Shown here piece by piece: positions 33,519-43,189 of a stretch of DNA of 64,000 bases. The DNA comes from Arthrobacter citreus (GTDB lineage Bacteria > Bacillota > Bacilli > Bacillales > Bacillaceae_G), in assembly GCA_013200995.1 (NCBI GenBank), contig CP053688.1, positions 3,348,001 through 3,412,000 of the forward strand. Reading direction: 5' to 3'. The first letter of the stretch is position 1. Each line of letters starts with the position of its first letter. The translations under genes were made by a program, and so were the position numbers. The notes beneath the pieces are model-generated. The model worked only from the letters and a program-made list of their open reading frames with translations, searched no databases and had not been told where the DNA came from.

Positions 33519-34022
33519 TTAATTCATTCCCATTGTATTATTACTACGTTTACCTATCAAATCGTAGATGAACTTTATCAATTTTAAAACGAAATAACCT
33601 AATATTCCACCGAGTGTATTTAAGATTAAATCATCAACATCAAAGCTTCCTAGCTCTAATGCCAACTGAAGGATTTCATAAGTTAAACTTAAAATGAACG
33701 TCGCTTTTAAAATTGACTTAAAGTTAAAATACTTCTTAAGGATTAAAGGAAGAATAAAACCAAAGGGCATAAAGCCGATAATATTTCCGGCCAAATTACT
33801 AACTCTAATATCTAAATTAATATCTGCTAAAAACAAGTAAAAAATGATCGTTTTAAATGGAATAAAGTTATTAAAGCTCCACCAATTCTCTCTAATTAAG
33901 CTAAAATCAAATTGACTTATTACTTGTGTAATCGGCGTATACTTGAAAAGAATATTTTGCGTCAAAATCATCAAATAGAAACAGCATAATAGGATTAAAA
34001 TCGTCTTTATATACTTATACAT
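33519..34022 (-). CDS. VanZ-like family membrane protein (third of three)
   Basis: A 167-residue protein with five hydrophobic segments and all VanZ landmarks: FNNFIPFKT, NLAGNIIGFMPFGFILPL, SLTYEILQLALELGSFDVDDLILNTLGG. Its C-terminal block FDVDDLILNTLGG is close to the first paralogue's DIDDLILNTLG, so these two are more alike to each other than to the copy at 18.7 kb. Single gene. Function unknown beyond the family's link to glycopeptide tolerance. Confidence 0.9.
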   Translation of the reverse strand: MYKYIKTILILLCCFYLMILTQNILFKYTPITQVISQFDFSLIRENWWSFNNFIPFKTIIFYLFLADINLDIRVSNLAGNIIGFMPFGFILPLILKKYFNFKSILKATFILSLTYEILQLALELGSFDVDDLILNTLGGILGYFVLKLIKFIYDLIGKRSNNTMGMN

Positions 34023-34109
34023 ATTTTAAAATCTCCGAACCATTTTTATTACAATAATACCATAATTATCCAATTTTAAGTCATTTTATTTTCGAACCTT
34101 TTTTGTCGG

Positions 34110-34139
34110 ATACAAAAAACCACTCAGTTGAATGAGTGG
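34110..34139 (-). terminator. Terminator of the DUF2157/GDYXXLXY unit
   Basis: CCACTCA (34120-34126) pairs with TGAGTGG (34133-34139); TTTTTT follows on the minus strand. Directly past the stop codon. Confidence 0.85.
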
Positions 34140-34142
34140 CTA

Positions 34143-34655
34143 CTAATGTGGAAGATCAACAGATTTAACGATTGATCGATCTCCTTTTTGTTGGACTGTA
34201 ACAATGAAATCACTTTCATTATTGAATTTATCCATTTGTCTCTCTGGAATATAAAAACGACTTAAATTATGGTTAAGGACTATTTTTTTGCCGCCCTCAC
34301 CATCATCATATGAATATTGAATGGTTGCTTTAATATATTTTGCATGTGTTGGGCGATGATCCGATGCATAGTTAAATACGTATATACCATTTTGATGATC
34401 CTCTTTAAAAACAATATAAGCTGCCTTCCCATCTTTCGGTTCTGATTTCCCCTGCCAATCTTTCATATTAATCGTATCGAAGTTGTATGTCAGAGATGCA
34501 TAGTGACCTAATAATGGTTCTATCGGATCTAGACTTTTTGATTCAATTTTAAAAGTATCTGCCGACTGTTTAAAGTACATAATATTTCCAAGTAAAGCTA
34601 GTAATAGAACAAACTGAATAAGTGAAAGAAGAAGTAACTTTTTCTTACTTTGCAT
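34143..34655 (-). CDS. GDYXXLXY-domain membrane-anchored protein
   Basis: A 170-residue protein with an N-terminal membrane segment (about 8-28) and an extracytoplasmic domain. The name-giving motif appears as GHYASLTYNF; AYIVFKEDHQNGIYVF and RFYIPE follow. Family members accompany DUF2157 membrane proteins; the gene overlaps the DUF2157 gene, agreeing with that. ATG at 34655 is six bases after AGAGGTG; earlier GTG/ATG codons are possible. Function unknown. Confidence 0.87.
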   Translation of the reverse strand: MQSKKKLLLLSLIQFVLLLALLGNIMYFKQSADTFKIESKSLDPIEPLLGHYASLTYNFDTINMKDWQGKSEPKDGKAAYIVFKEDHQNGIYVFNYASDHRPTHAKYIKATIQYSYDDGEGGKKIVLNHNLSRFYIPERQMDKFNNESDFIVTVQQKGDRSIVKSVDLPH

Positions 34656-35907
34656 GTTCATCACCTCTTACTTTTTTCGATTGAAGAAATACAAGATATA
34701 AAACAATTGCAAGGATGATAAACACAATTGATTTGCTTATGAATGAAACAGCTAATCCAGTGTAAATGCCAATTACAAGCGCTGCAAATGTTATAAACCC
34801 TATAATGATGCTACCTCTTTCGTGACCTGAAACTCCATTAAATAGACGGATACATGAATAAGCAAATAAGATCAAAACACCTACAATCATATTGGCTAAT
34901 TTATCTTGAACACCTAAAATTGGTAATAAAAATATAAATAAGAAAATCCAAAGATGATTTTTCATAGCCACATTATTCTTCCACTTTTTGTATGCAGTGT
35001 AGATTGCTAGTATAAGGATTAACAGAATAATAGCATCAAATAACGGTACTGCTACCGGCTTCAAAAACCCATATGAAAATTCCTTTTGTAGCTCATGAGC
35101 TACATCATACAATCCCCCAAATGTTGTAGTGAAATAGGTGAAGAACCATACAAAAATCGTAAATACTGGCAGGAGTACATAGTCAATTACTCCGCGTTCA
35201 TTCAAATACCAAAGAATAAATACGACTAGAATAATAGGTATAAAATACTGGCGATTTGAAAATGTCTGGAAAAACATAATGATGATATAACCTAGGAATG
35301 AATAATTAAAGCTTACACTCCAACGATTCTTCATGATTTTCAAGAAATATATTGAGCAAAGCAACAATGGAATTTGTAGTAGATAAACATGTACAGTATC
35401 TATTCCTGCACTATAGCTCAAGCTAAAAAACCCAATTCCTAAAAACAGATAATAAAACATATCCTGCTTTAGGACATAGTAATAAAGAAACGCGAGCATA
35501 GTCCACGTAATAAGAAATACTGGACTATCACTAGAAAATTGATACATTTGTACAATTAAAACAAATGCACATGCATATCCAATCACATTAATAAAATTTA
35601 AACAATGTCCAAACAACTCTTTGCCTTTTTGATAACTTATAAATGCTACTGCGTGGAAAACAAAAAGCGTTACAAAAATAATAACTAATCTCATAGTCTG
35701 ACTATATTCATTCCAATTACTACCCACAAGTGCTAGAATCGCAAATGCCACAAGTAAAGCAATTAAAAATGGCACTATATTCCCTAAAAATGATTGCTTC
35801 TCAACCTTGCCTTGATGCCTTTCGTAATCAAGTATTCGATTTAATGAATCATCATCTAGTAAATTGAGCTTGTGCCACTCCTTTAGCTTTTGTTCTAATT
35901 TACTCAT
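34645..35907 (-). CDS. DUF2157 polytopic membrane protein
   Basis: A 420-residue protein. The N-terminal soluble part (EQKLKEWHKLNLLDDDSLNRILDYE) is the DUF2157 start and the rest has about 12 hydrophobic segments. It ends RGDEHAK and overlaps the GDYXXLXY gene by up to 20 bases, indicating coupled translation. The pair is known in many bacteria, with no established function; a role in membrane or envelope homeostasis is only guessed at from the architecture. Confidence 0.88.
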   Translation of the reverse strand: MSKLEQKLKEWHKLNLLDDDSLNRILDYERHQGKVEKQSFLGNIVPFLIALLVAFAILALVGSNWNEYSQTMRLVIIFVTLFVFHAVAFISYQKGKELFGHCLNFINVIGYACAFVLIVQMYQFSSDSPVFLITWTMLAFLYYYVLKQDMFYYLFLGIGFFSLSYSAGIDTVHVYLLQIPLLLCSIYFLKIMKNRWSVSFNYSFLGYIIIMFFQTFSNRQYFIPIILVVFILWYLNERGVIDYVLLPVFTIFVWFFTYFTTTFGGLYDVAHELQKEFSYGFLKPVAVPLFDAIILLILILAIYTAYKKWKNNVAMKNHLWIFLFIFLLPILGVQDKLANMIVGVLILFAYSCIRLFNGVSGHERGSIIIGFITFAALVIGIYTGLAVSFISKSIVFIILAIVLYLVFLQSKKVRGDEHAK

Positions 35908-36185
35908 TAACTCCCCCCTTTAGTAGTAGCTCTTAAAGCCACTTCTTTTATTATTATAATTTATCAAGAAAGCATAAATTACCTTTATATTTTAAAAATT
36001 TGCCTCTTAACCTACACAATATTTTAATTAAACGTTTGTTTAATTCATTATATCTTCAACTATGGCTTAAGAAATTGACTTTAATAATTAGCATCGTATT
36101 GTCCCCTCTTTGCTATTATGATAGTCTGTTGATAAATTCAACCAGATTAATCACTTACCAAATAATTCAAAAAGGAGGTTTTTTA

Positions 36186-36857
36186 TTGTTTAAAATCATG
36201 ATTGTAGAAGATGATGAAAAAATTCGCAAAATCGTCTCCGAAACGTTGAAGAAGTGGCAATACGAGGTAATTGAAGTGACAAAGTTTGATCAAGTCCTTT
36301 TAGAGTTTGAGAATACTCAACCTCACCTTGTTTTATTGGATATAAACCTCCCCACTTTAGACGGATTTTATTGGTGCCAACAGATTAGAATGACCTCTAA
36401 GGTTCCAATTATATTTCTTTCTTCTAGAACTCAAAATATGGACGTTATAATGGCAATTAATATGGGCGGCGACGACTTTGTTCAAAAGCCATTTGATTTA
36501 GGTGTTTTAGTCGCGAAGGTTAGTGCGCTATTAAGAAGAAATTATACATATCAAGATGAGAGCAATACGAATCTCACTCATCGTAATCTACAATTCAATT
36601 TAAATAATTCAACAGTTGCTTATATGAAAAATTCAGCTGAGCTATCAAGAAACGAATTTATTATTCTCCAAATTATGATGCGTAATATTGGAAAAATCGT
36701 GTCCAGAGATGATTTAATGCAGGCGCTTTGGAATGATGACCAATTCATTGATGATAATACTTTGACTGTCAACGTTAATCGATTACGACGAAAAATCTCC
36801 TCACTTGGGCTTGATGATTTTATTCATACTCGCAAAGGTCAAGGATATATCATATGA
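36186..36857 (+). CDS. OmpR-type response regulator, BceR-like
   Basis: A 223-residue regulator of the OmpR family. The receiver has E8-D9-D10 and the phosphorylation site D52 (LVLLDINLP), with DDFVQKPFDL around the conserved lysine; the C-terminal winged helix has ELSRNEFIILQIMMRN and SLW/DDNTLTVNVNRLRRKI. This matches BceR of antimicrobial-peptide detoxification modules. I use a TTG start at 36186 because it follows AAGGAGG; the open frame extends to 36000 with no ribosome site. The kinase gene overlaps the 3' end by four bases. Confidence 0.9.
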   Translation: MFKIMIVEDDEKIRKIVSETLKKWQYEVIEVTKFDQVLLEFENTQPHLVLLDINLPTLDGFYWCQQIRMTSKVPIIFLSSRTQNMDVIMAINMGGDDFVQKPFDLGVLVAKVSALLRRNYTYQDESNTNLTHRNLQFNLNNSTVAYMKNSAELSRNEFIILQIMMRNIGKIVSRDDLMQALWNDDQFIDDNTLTVNVNRLRRKISSLGLDDFIHTRKGQGYII

Positions 36858-37873
36858 AGAAGTTTTTACTGTTCCTTAAGTTTGAAAAATCATATTTGTT
36901 TCTATACATTATAAGCAACATCATCCTTGTCACTTTACTTACAACCGACCCTTCCATTTCATTTCGATGGGATACATTCACTTATGCCTTTGCACTGAAT
37001 ATATTCATTTTTGTAGCCTTTCTTCTTTATCGTTTTCAGAAAAATAGTCAGACGATACGCCACATAGACGAAGAAGATTATGAAAACCTATCTTTTGAAG
37101 GGGTCTACTATGAAAAATATATTGAAGAACTAAAGCGCAATCATATTAGAACGATCAATGATGTTCAAGCTAAGCAAAAAGAATATCATGACTATATTGT
37201 CTCTTGGTTTCACGAGATAAAAACACCTATCTCTGTATTACGATTGATGCAACAAACTGACTTCGAGCCTAAAAGTTTAATAGAAGAAATTACTAAGATT
37301 GAGCAATATGTTGACCAAGCACTTTACTATGCTAAGCTCGATAACTTTAATCAGGACTATGAAATTAAAAACTGCAACTTAGATCGTCTCGTTAAAGATA
37401 CTTTGAAAACACACTCTAAAGCCTTCTTTGCTAAAAAAATTCGTTTAAACTTGTCCATAGAACCTACAATTATCCAAAGTGATTCAAAATGGTTACAATT
37501 CATCTTAAACCAACTAATTACGAATAGTTTGAAGTATTCGAACGAAAATGGAGAAATAGCAATCTCCACAAATGAAACACAACAGGAGAAGCTTTTAATC
37601 ATCGAAGATAATGGTGTCGGAATTAAACAAGAGGACTTGCCGCGCATATTCAATCGTGGCTTTACTGGAACAAATGGACGCATTTTCACTAAATCCACTG
37701 GTATGGGTTTATATTTAGCCCAGGAGTTATCAAATAAATTGGGGCATTTTATTACTTGTACTTCAGAAGAAAATATCTATACTCAATTTGTCATCCACTT
37801 TCCAAAAAATATTGACCCATTTTGGTCTACAAAGAAAAACTCTTTAGCACATAATAAAGGAGCTCCCTTTTAA
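36854..37873 (+). CDS. Intramembrane-sensing histidine kinase, BceS-like
   Basis: A 339-residue kinase. Two membrane segments (about 14-31 and 40-58) are separated by only a few residues, so it has no extracellular sensor domain, as in BceS. The phosphoacceptor is WFHEIKTPISVL (H120), and the ATPase has NQLITNSLKYS, DNGVGI and STGMGLYLA. In Bce modules such kinases are driven by flux through the ABC transporter, which is encoded convergently here. The C-terminal coding end overlaps the terminator stem. Confidence 0.9.
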   Translation: MKKFLLFLKFEKSYLFLYIISNIILVTLLTTDPSISFRWDTFTYAFALNIFIFVAFLLYRFQKNSQTIRHIDEEDYENLSFEGVYYEKYIEELKRNHIRTINDVQAKQKEYHDYIVSWFHEIKTPISVLRLMQQTDFEPKSLIEEITKIEQYVDQALYYAKLDNFNQDYEIKNCNLDRLVKDTLKTHSKAFFAKKIRLNLSIEPTIIQSDSKWLQFILNQLITNSLKYSNENGEIAISTNETQQEKLLIIEDNGVGIKQEDLPRIFNRGFTGTNGRIFTKSTGMGLYLAQELSNKLGHFITCTSEENIYTQFVIHFPKNIDPFWSTKKNSLAHNKGAPF

Positions 37874-37905
37874 GTCGGACAAATCGACGAACGGGAGCTC
37901 CTTTT
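37856..37905. terminator. Bidirectional terminator between kinase and permease genes
   Basis: A 12-bp stem (AAAGGAGCTCCC at 37856-37867 with 37893-37904) with an inner GTCG/CGAC stem. It sits between convergent units and begins inside the kinase gene's 3' end. Confidence 0.85.
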
Positions 37906-37964
37906 ATTAGCCTTTTCTGTTAGTTTGTTGATTAGTGGAAGATTCTCGAACTTTAATTGGGAAC

Positions 37965-39929
37965 CTACCTCTTCTGATTAACGATCTTATAATAAATACT
38001 CGTCGAAGATAAATAAAACAAAATATAGATCAATGTATATGAAATTAATACACCTATTATAATGCTAGTGAGCCCAGGAAAGCCCTTCACTGAATCTAAC
38101 ATATAATATTTTAATATTAGCCAGCTCTGCATAACTCCTAGTAGTAATGGAGGCATAAAAACAAATAATAATTGCTTTCGTATTACACTTTTTATTATAT
38201 TATTTGTCGTACCGATTTTACGTAATATTGCATATAATCTTTGCTCTTCTGTAGCTTCACGTAATTGCTTAAAATAAATAACGCTCGCCAAAGCAAATAA
38301 TGCAATAATGGCTAAGAAACAAGCTGAAAACAGAACTAAAGATGAGCTTTCAATTTGTTTTGAATACACATCAGCAAATGAGGAGTAATATGCATTTGGC
38401 GTTTTTGTTACAATTGCATGTATCTTTTTAGAAAGCTCTTCAGCATTTTTCACATCTTTAATATGATAAATTTCAAATCTCTGCTTAACTGATTGTTTTT
38501 TTATATTATTGTAGGCCTCATTTGAAATAATTAGTATCGAAGGTTTTATTAACATTGATTTACCTGGGTCTGTTCCCCACCCAAGCAACGCATAGTCTTT
38601 TTTTTCTACTAGATTAAAGGTTTGGTCTTGTTTAGTTGTAATCGTAAATTTCGGCTGATGGTCTACAGGATATACTTTCGGAAAGTCTGATCCTTGAGAA
38701 AGTGAAACAGCTTCCATCCCATTCAAATGAACTTTTTCTTTTTTACCATGCATCGTTACTATTTTATTATATTCATTCTCTGAAAATAGCAGGATTTCTT
38801 TCGTAAAATATTGAGGATTTTCAAAAGCAATTGCTCTGTTTGACTTTGTTTTTGAAACTAATCCTTCTATTTGTTTGTATTCTTCAATTGGATGATTTGA
38901 ATTTTTTATTATTTGATGGATATGATTACTAGTATTTTTATCGATTGTTTGAAATGCAATATCATTAGGTAGGTTCATTCCAACAGCTTCAAATTGCACT
39001 TTATAATTAATTGTAACAAATCCGATTAACAAGATTAGTACTGCACTAAAAAGCGTAATAAATGTTAGATTTAACGTATTACTTCTTATTTGAAATCTTA
39101 ATGATGAAACCCAAAGGACCGTATTTCCTTCATAAAACCTTTTTCTATTAGAAAAAACTTGTAACAACCAACCTGTAAACTGTCGAAAAAATAAATATGT
39201 TCCACCAATTAAACCAATTGTTACGGTGATTGAAGTAAAACTTACATGTTCCTTCCAAAAAACTGATTCTTTTCCACTAGTAATGAGATAGACAGCTATT
39301 CCTAGCAATACGATTGATAAAATTGCAAAAAAAGGTGAAGATTTAAATGTTTTTTCTTTTTTTGATTGTGCATGAAATAGTTCAACGATTTGTACTCTCT
39401 GGATCATAAAAAAGCTTTGAATACTAATAATAATGGCTAGTAAAATAAACAAACCAACTGTTGAGGCAATCGCTTCAATCGGAAAATTCAATGAAATGAC
39501 TTCATTGTATTTCATTAAATTCATTAATAACATTCCGAAGAATTTAGATAATAAGCCTCCAATTAACATCCCACTCACAAGAGAAATCCCACCGATAAAA
39601 AGATTTTCATAAAATATCATAAGTGTGATTTGAGCTTCACTCATCCCATACAATAAGTACATTCCGAATTCTTTCTTTCGCTGTTTCATAAAAAATGAAT
39701 TTGAATACAAAATGAAAAAAATAATGAATAGGAAAATAACAACTGTTGCAATGCTAACACCAGTTTTGAAACTTTCTTTGTTTTTAAGCGCATTAATAAT
39801 GTCATCGTTATACATTAATGCCGAAAACGTAAATTGAATAATCACTCCGATAATCATTGAAACTAAATAAATTGTATATAAGCGAAAATTTCGTTTTATA
39901 TTCCGACTTGTTAACTCTAGGAGGTTCAT
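37965..39929 (-). CDS. Bce-type ABC transporter permease (BceB-like)
   Basis: A 654-residue FtsX-type permease with about ten membrane segments and one large extracellular domain (about residues 312-525) between segments 7 and 8, the BceB pattern. Its N-terminal ELTSRNIKRNFRLYTIYL matches that family. With the ATPase it would remove or detach peptide antibiotics from lipid II cycle intermediates. It starts right after the ATPase stop; the two-component system lies on the opposite strand beyond its 3' end, in a convergent layout. Confidence 0.92.
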   Translation of the reverse strand: MNLLELTSRNIKRNFRLYTIYLVSMIIGVIIQFTFSALMYNDDIINALKNKESFKTGVSIATVVIFLFIIFFILYSNSFFMKQRKKEFGMYLLYGMSEAQITLMIFYENLFIGGISLVSGMLIGGLLSKFFGMLLMNLMKYNEVISLNFPIEAIASTVGLFILLAIIISIQSFFMIQRVQIVELFHAQSKKEKTFKSSPFFAILSIVLLGIAVYLITSGKESVFWKEHVSFTSITVTIGLIGGTYLFFRQFTGWLLQVFSNRKRFYEGNTVLWVSSLRFQIRSNTLNLTFITLFSAVLILLIGFVTINYKVQFEAVGMNLPNDIAFQTIDKNTSNHIHQIIKNSNHPIEEYKQIEGLVSKTKSNRAIAFENPQYFTKEILLFSENEYNKIVTMHGKKEKVHLNGMEAVSLSQGSDFPKVYPVDHQPKFTITTKQDQTFNLVEKKDYALLGWGTDPGKSMLIKPSILIISNEAYNNIKKQSVKQRFEIYHIKDVKNAEELSKKIHAIVTKTPNAYYSSFADVYSKQIESSSLVLFSACFLAIIALFALASVIYFKQLREATEEQRLYAILRKIGTTNNIIKSVIRKQLLFVFMPPLLLGVMQSWLILKYYMLDSVKGFPGLTSIIIGVLISYTLIYILFYLSSTSIYYKIVNQKR

Positions 39930-39930
39930 T

Positions 39931-40671
39931 TTAATTCCCTCCCATAATACTTTGTGTGTCTAAAATTCGATCGTAAAACGTCCTTTGCTCTTGATTACCT
40001 CTATATAGTTCATTCACAATACTTCCATCTCGAAGAAAAATCACTCGCTTACAATGGCTAGCTGCATAAGGATCGTGTGTGACCATTAAAATAGTCGTTT
40101 GAAATAATTCATTCAAATTGACTAGTTGTTCTAGCAGTTGCGTTGCAGATCGCGAATCAAGTGCTCCAGTCGGCTCATCAGCAAATACAATTGCCGGATT
40201 CGTAATAATAGCTCTAGCAGAAGCTGCTCTTTGTTTTTGGCCACCAGAAATTTCATAAGGATATTTTTGTAATATATCCTCAATATTTAGCGCACTAACA
40301 ATTGGACCAAGTCGCTTTTCCATTTCTTCAATCGAGAATTTTCGTAATGAAAGAGGTAGCAAAATGTTTTCTTTTACATTTAAAGTATCTAACAAATTAT
40401 AATCTTGGAAGATAAATCCCATATGTTCTTGTCTAAATTTGCGCAAAGTTTTCTTATTTAAATCTAATAGAGACTGCTCATTTAACCAAACATCCCCACC
40501 TGATAATTGATCGATCGTTGATAAAACATTCATTAATGTTGATTTCCCTGACCCTGATGGCCCCATTATGGCTGTAAATTCAGCTAGCTGAATTGTTAAA
40601 TCAATATTTTTTAAGACGCTTGTTTTACCGTAGTTTTTTGATAAATTTTTAGCTTGGATTACAGTTTTCAT
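39931..40671 (-). CDS. Bce-type ABC transporter ATPase (BceA-like)
   Basis: A 246-residue ATPase: Walker A GPSGSGKST (34-42), Q-loop, signature YEISGGQKQRAASARAI, Walker B IVFADEPTGALD and H-loop VTHDP. The MacB/BceA-like sequence agrees with the next permease. The operon is preceded by a symmetric site that a BceR-like regulator could bind. Confidence 0.93.
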   Translation of the reverse strand: MKTVIQAKNLSKNYGKTSVLKNIDLTIQLAEFTAIMGPSGSGKSTLMNVLSTIDQLSGGDVWLNEQSLLDLNKKTLRKFRQEHMGFIFQDYNLLDTLNVKENILLPLSLRKFSIEEMEKRLGPIVSALNIEDILQKYPYEISGGQKQRAASARAIITNPAIVFADEPTGALDSRSATQLLEQLVNLNELFQTTILMVTHDPYAASHCKRVIFLRDGSIVNELYRGNQEQRTFYDRILDTQSIMGGN

Positions 40672-40744
40672 GATTATTACCTCCTGTTCATGTTAACTAT
40701 AAACTGACCACACGATGTAAACCATCGATTTAACATGAACTAAA

Positions 40745-40760
40745 GTGACGATTTTGTCAC
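40745..40760 (-). promoter_or_regulatory. Candidate response-regulator site upstream of the Bce-type operon
   Basis: GTGAC (40745-40749) and GTCAC (40756-40760) form an inverted repeat with 6-bp spacer, followed by TTGTAAAC. A longer inverted repeat, GTTCATGTTAA (40686-40696) with TTAACATGAAC (40730-40740), flanks the likely promoter. BceR-like sites are inverted repeats of this general kind; assignment is inferred. Confidence 0.45.
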
Positions 40761-40840
40761 ATTGTAAACTGTATGCAAATCTAATTTTCCATAAATAATT
40801 GATTATTAATCCAATTAACTAGAAAAGTTTTTTTCAAACA

Positions 40841-40868
40841 AAAAAACAGCCCTATTTCTAGGGCCGTT
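40841..40868 (-). terminator. Terminator of the leucine-degradation operon
   Basis: AACAGCCCTA (40845-40854) pairs with TAGGGCCGTT (40859-40868, one mismatch); TTTTTT follows on the minus strand. Confidence 0.85.
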
Positions 40869-40878
40869 TCTTCATCTA

Positions 40879-42408
40879 TTATACTGGATAAACACCATGC
40901 TTTTTCGTAGCAGGAGTTTCATATGACTCTGAATAATATGCAAAACGTTTAATAAGCTCTGCACGTAACTCTTCTGGTTGGATGACTACATCTACTACTA
41001 GCTCAGACGCTAAGCGATAAATATCGATATCCTCAGCGTACTCTTTACGTTTTTCTTGGATAAAGGCAGCTTGTTCTTCTTTTGGTAAACTTGCGATTTT
41101 TTTCGCGTATACTGCGTTTACTGCTGCTTCAGGACCCATTACAGCGATTTGAGCAGATGGGAATGCAATTACACAATCCGTTTCAAATGCAGGGCCTGCC
41201 ATTGCGTAAAGTCCAGCACCGTAGGCTTTACGAGCAATTACAGAAATTTTTGGAACCGAAGCATTACTCATACTATAAAGCATTTTTGCACCATGACGGA
41301 TAATTCCCGCACGCTCTACTTTTGTACCAATCATGAATCCAGGTACATCCATTAAGAATAGTAAAGGAATATGGAAAGCATCACATAAATTAATAAATTT
41401 AGCTGCCTTGTCAGCTGAATCGTGGAATAATACGCCACCTTTAACTCTTGGTTGGTTAGCGACAACTCCTACGCTACGCCCATCTAATCTAGCAAAACCA
41501 GTTACTAGTTCAGGAGCAAATAGCTTTTTAATTTCGAAGAATGAATCTTCATCAACTACTCGGTCAATAAATTCATAGATTGAAAATGGTACGTTTTGAT
41601 TGCTTGGAATAATTTCTGATAAAGATTTCTCCTTTTGTACAGGATTTTTAGCCTCAACAACAGGAGCTCCTTGTTTGAAATTAGTTGGTAAGTAAGATAA
41701 ATAGTCTTTTAACTTAGAAATCGCTTCCTCTTCTGACTCACATAATACATCTCCACAGCCTGAAACTGAACAGTGCATTCTAGCTCCACCCATTTCTTCG
41801 AGTGTAACTTTTTCACCAATTACCATTTCAGCCATACGAGGAGAACCTAAGTACATTGAAGAGTTGCCTTCAACCATAAATACAACATCACAAAATGCAG
41901 GAATATAAGCTCCACCTGCAGCAGATGGTCCAAATAATAAGCAAATTTGAGGTACTTGACCTGATAGCTTAATTTGGTTGTTGAATATACGTCCAGCACC
42001 ACGTCTACCTGGGAACATGAATACTTGATCAGTAATACGAGCTCCAGCAGAGTCTACTAAGTAAACTAGAGGTACTAGCATTTTTAAACAAGTTTCTTGA
42101 ATACGGATAATTTTCTCAACTGTTTTTTCGCCCCATGAACCTGCTTTTACTGTTGAATCATTTGCCATTACACAAACAGTACGGCCATTAATTTTACCGA
42201 TTCCTGTTACAATGCCATCAGCTGGAAATTCATCATTCATACAGTTTGCAAAGAAACCATCCTCTACAAAACTGTCTTTATCTAAAAGTTGATTTATTCT
42301 TTCTCTTGCAAAGAGCTTACCAATTTTGGCATTGCTCTCATGATATTTTTCTTTCCCACCAGAAAGTATTTGTTCTTTTCGAGCTTGATATGTTGCTTCG
42401 TTTGACAT
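40879..42408 (-). CDS. yngE: Methylcrotonyl/propionyl-CoA-type carboxyltransferase subunit (YngE)
   Basis: A 509-residue acyl-CoA carboxylase carboxyltransferase. The N-terminal GKLFARERINQLLDKDSF and DGIVTGIG lead to the acyl-CoA-binding crotonase-type folds; LFGPSAAGGAYIPAFCD and GARMHCSVSGCGD are in the first and RGGVLFHDSADKAAKFI-like and GAGLYAMAGPAFETD in the second. With the biotin carboxylase and carrier genes of this operon it would carboxylate 3-methylcrotonyl-CoA in leucine breakdown. Last gene before the terminator. Confidence 0.93.
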   Translation of the reverse strand: MSNEATYQARKEQILSGGKEKYHESNAKIGKLFARERINQLLDKDSFVEDGFFANCMNDEFPADGIVTGIGKINGRTVCVMANDSTVKAGSWGEKTVEKIIRIQETCLKMLVPLVYLVDSAGARITDQVFMFPGRRGAGRIFNNQIKLSGQVPQICLLFGPSAAGGAYIPAFCDVVFMVEGNSSMYLGSPRMAEMVIGEKVTLEEMGGARMHCSVSGCGDVLCESEEEAISKLKDYLSYLPTNFKQGAPVVEAKNPVQKEKSLSEIIPSNQNVPFSIYEFIDRVVDEDSFFEIKKLFAPELVTGFARLDGRSVGVVANQPRVKGGVLFHDSADKAAKFINLCDAFHIPLLFLMDVPGFMIGTKVERAGIIRHGAKMLYSMSNASVPKISVIARKAYGAGLYAMAGPAFETDCVIAFPSAQIAVMGPEAAVNAVYAKKIASLPKEEQAAFIQEKRKEYAEDIDIYRLASELVVDVVIQPEELRAELIKRFAYYSESYETPATKKHGVYPV

Positions 42409-42412
42409 ACAA

Positions 42413-43189
42413 TTACTCTCCTTTATATTGCGGCCTACGCTTTTCTTGAAATGCTACTAAACCTTCCATACGGTCGTTTGTATGCAATAATGTTTCGTAT
42501 TCATATGTTTCTAATCTTAACCCTAAATCTAAAGGAAGATCGAAACCACGTTGAATAGCCTTTTTTGCAGCACGAATTGCAAGAGGACCTTTACTTGCAA
42601 TTGTTTCACACATTTCAAGCGCCTTATTTTGTAATTCATCTATTTCAACAACATGTTCTAAAATGCCATATCCTTCTGCCTCAACTGCACTTAAGCGTTT
42701 GCCAGTAAAGATTAGTTCCTTCGCTCTTCCAAGGCCAATTAAACGTGGAAGTCTTTGCGTACCACCAGCTCCTGGAATAATTGCTAAAGATGTTTCCGGT
42801 AAACCAACGATTGCTTCTTTATGTGCAATTCTTATGTCGCAGGCTAAAGCAAGCTCTAGTCCTCCACCTAAGGCAACACCGTTGATTGCGGCGATTGTTG
42901 GCATTGGTAATCTTTCAACCTTTTCAAACAGCGTACCAATCTTTTCAACAGTCTCTCGAGCCTCGCTCTCAGTCATGCCTCTTCTTTCTTTTAAATCAGC
43001 ACCACTACAGAAATACGATGATCCACTACCTGTAAATACAACAGCGCGTATAGATGATTTCTTTAACTCTTCCATTTGAATATGAAGAGCATCTAATAAC
43101 TCACGTGATAATGAATTAGCTGCATTTGTACGATTTAAAGTAAGAATTCTAATGTGACCGATATCACTCACTAATAAACTTGATTCCAT
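42413..43189 (-). CDS. yngF: Enoyl-CoA hydratase, probable methylglutaconyl-CoA hydratase (YngF)
   Basis: A 258-residue crotonase. GVALGGGLELALACDIRIA forms the oxyanion hole and GLPETSLAIIPGAGGTQRLPRLIG contains the catalytic glutamate region. In this operon the expected step is 3-methylglutaconyl-CoA to HMG-CoA. The spacing to the following carboxyltransferase is four bases and the previous gene ends one base before, so translation is tightly coupled. Confidence 0.92.
   Translation of the reverse strand: MESSLLVSDIGHIRILTLNRTNAANSLSRELLDALHIQMEELKKSSIRAVVFTGSGSSYFCSGADLKERRGMTESEARETVEKIGTLFEKVERLPMPTIAAINGVALGGGLELALACDIRIAHKEAIVGLPETSLAIIPGAGGTQRLPRLIGLGRAKELIFTGKRLSAVEAEGYGILEHVVEIDELQNKALEMCETIASKGPLAIRAAKKAIQRGFDLPLDLGLRLETYEYETLLHTNDRMEGLVAFQEKRRPQYKGE

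Noticed and set aside
41082..41578. Overlapping plus-strand frames inside the yngE gene.
   Set aside because: They are shadows of a well-supported carboxyltransferase gene with no ribosome sites of their own.
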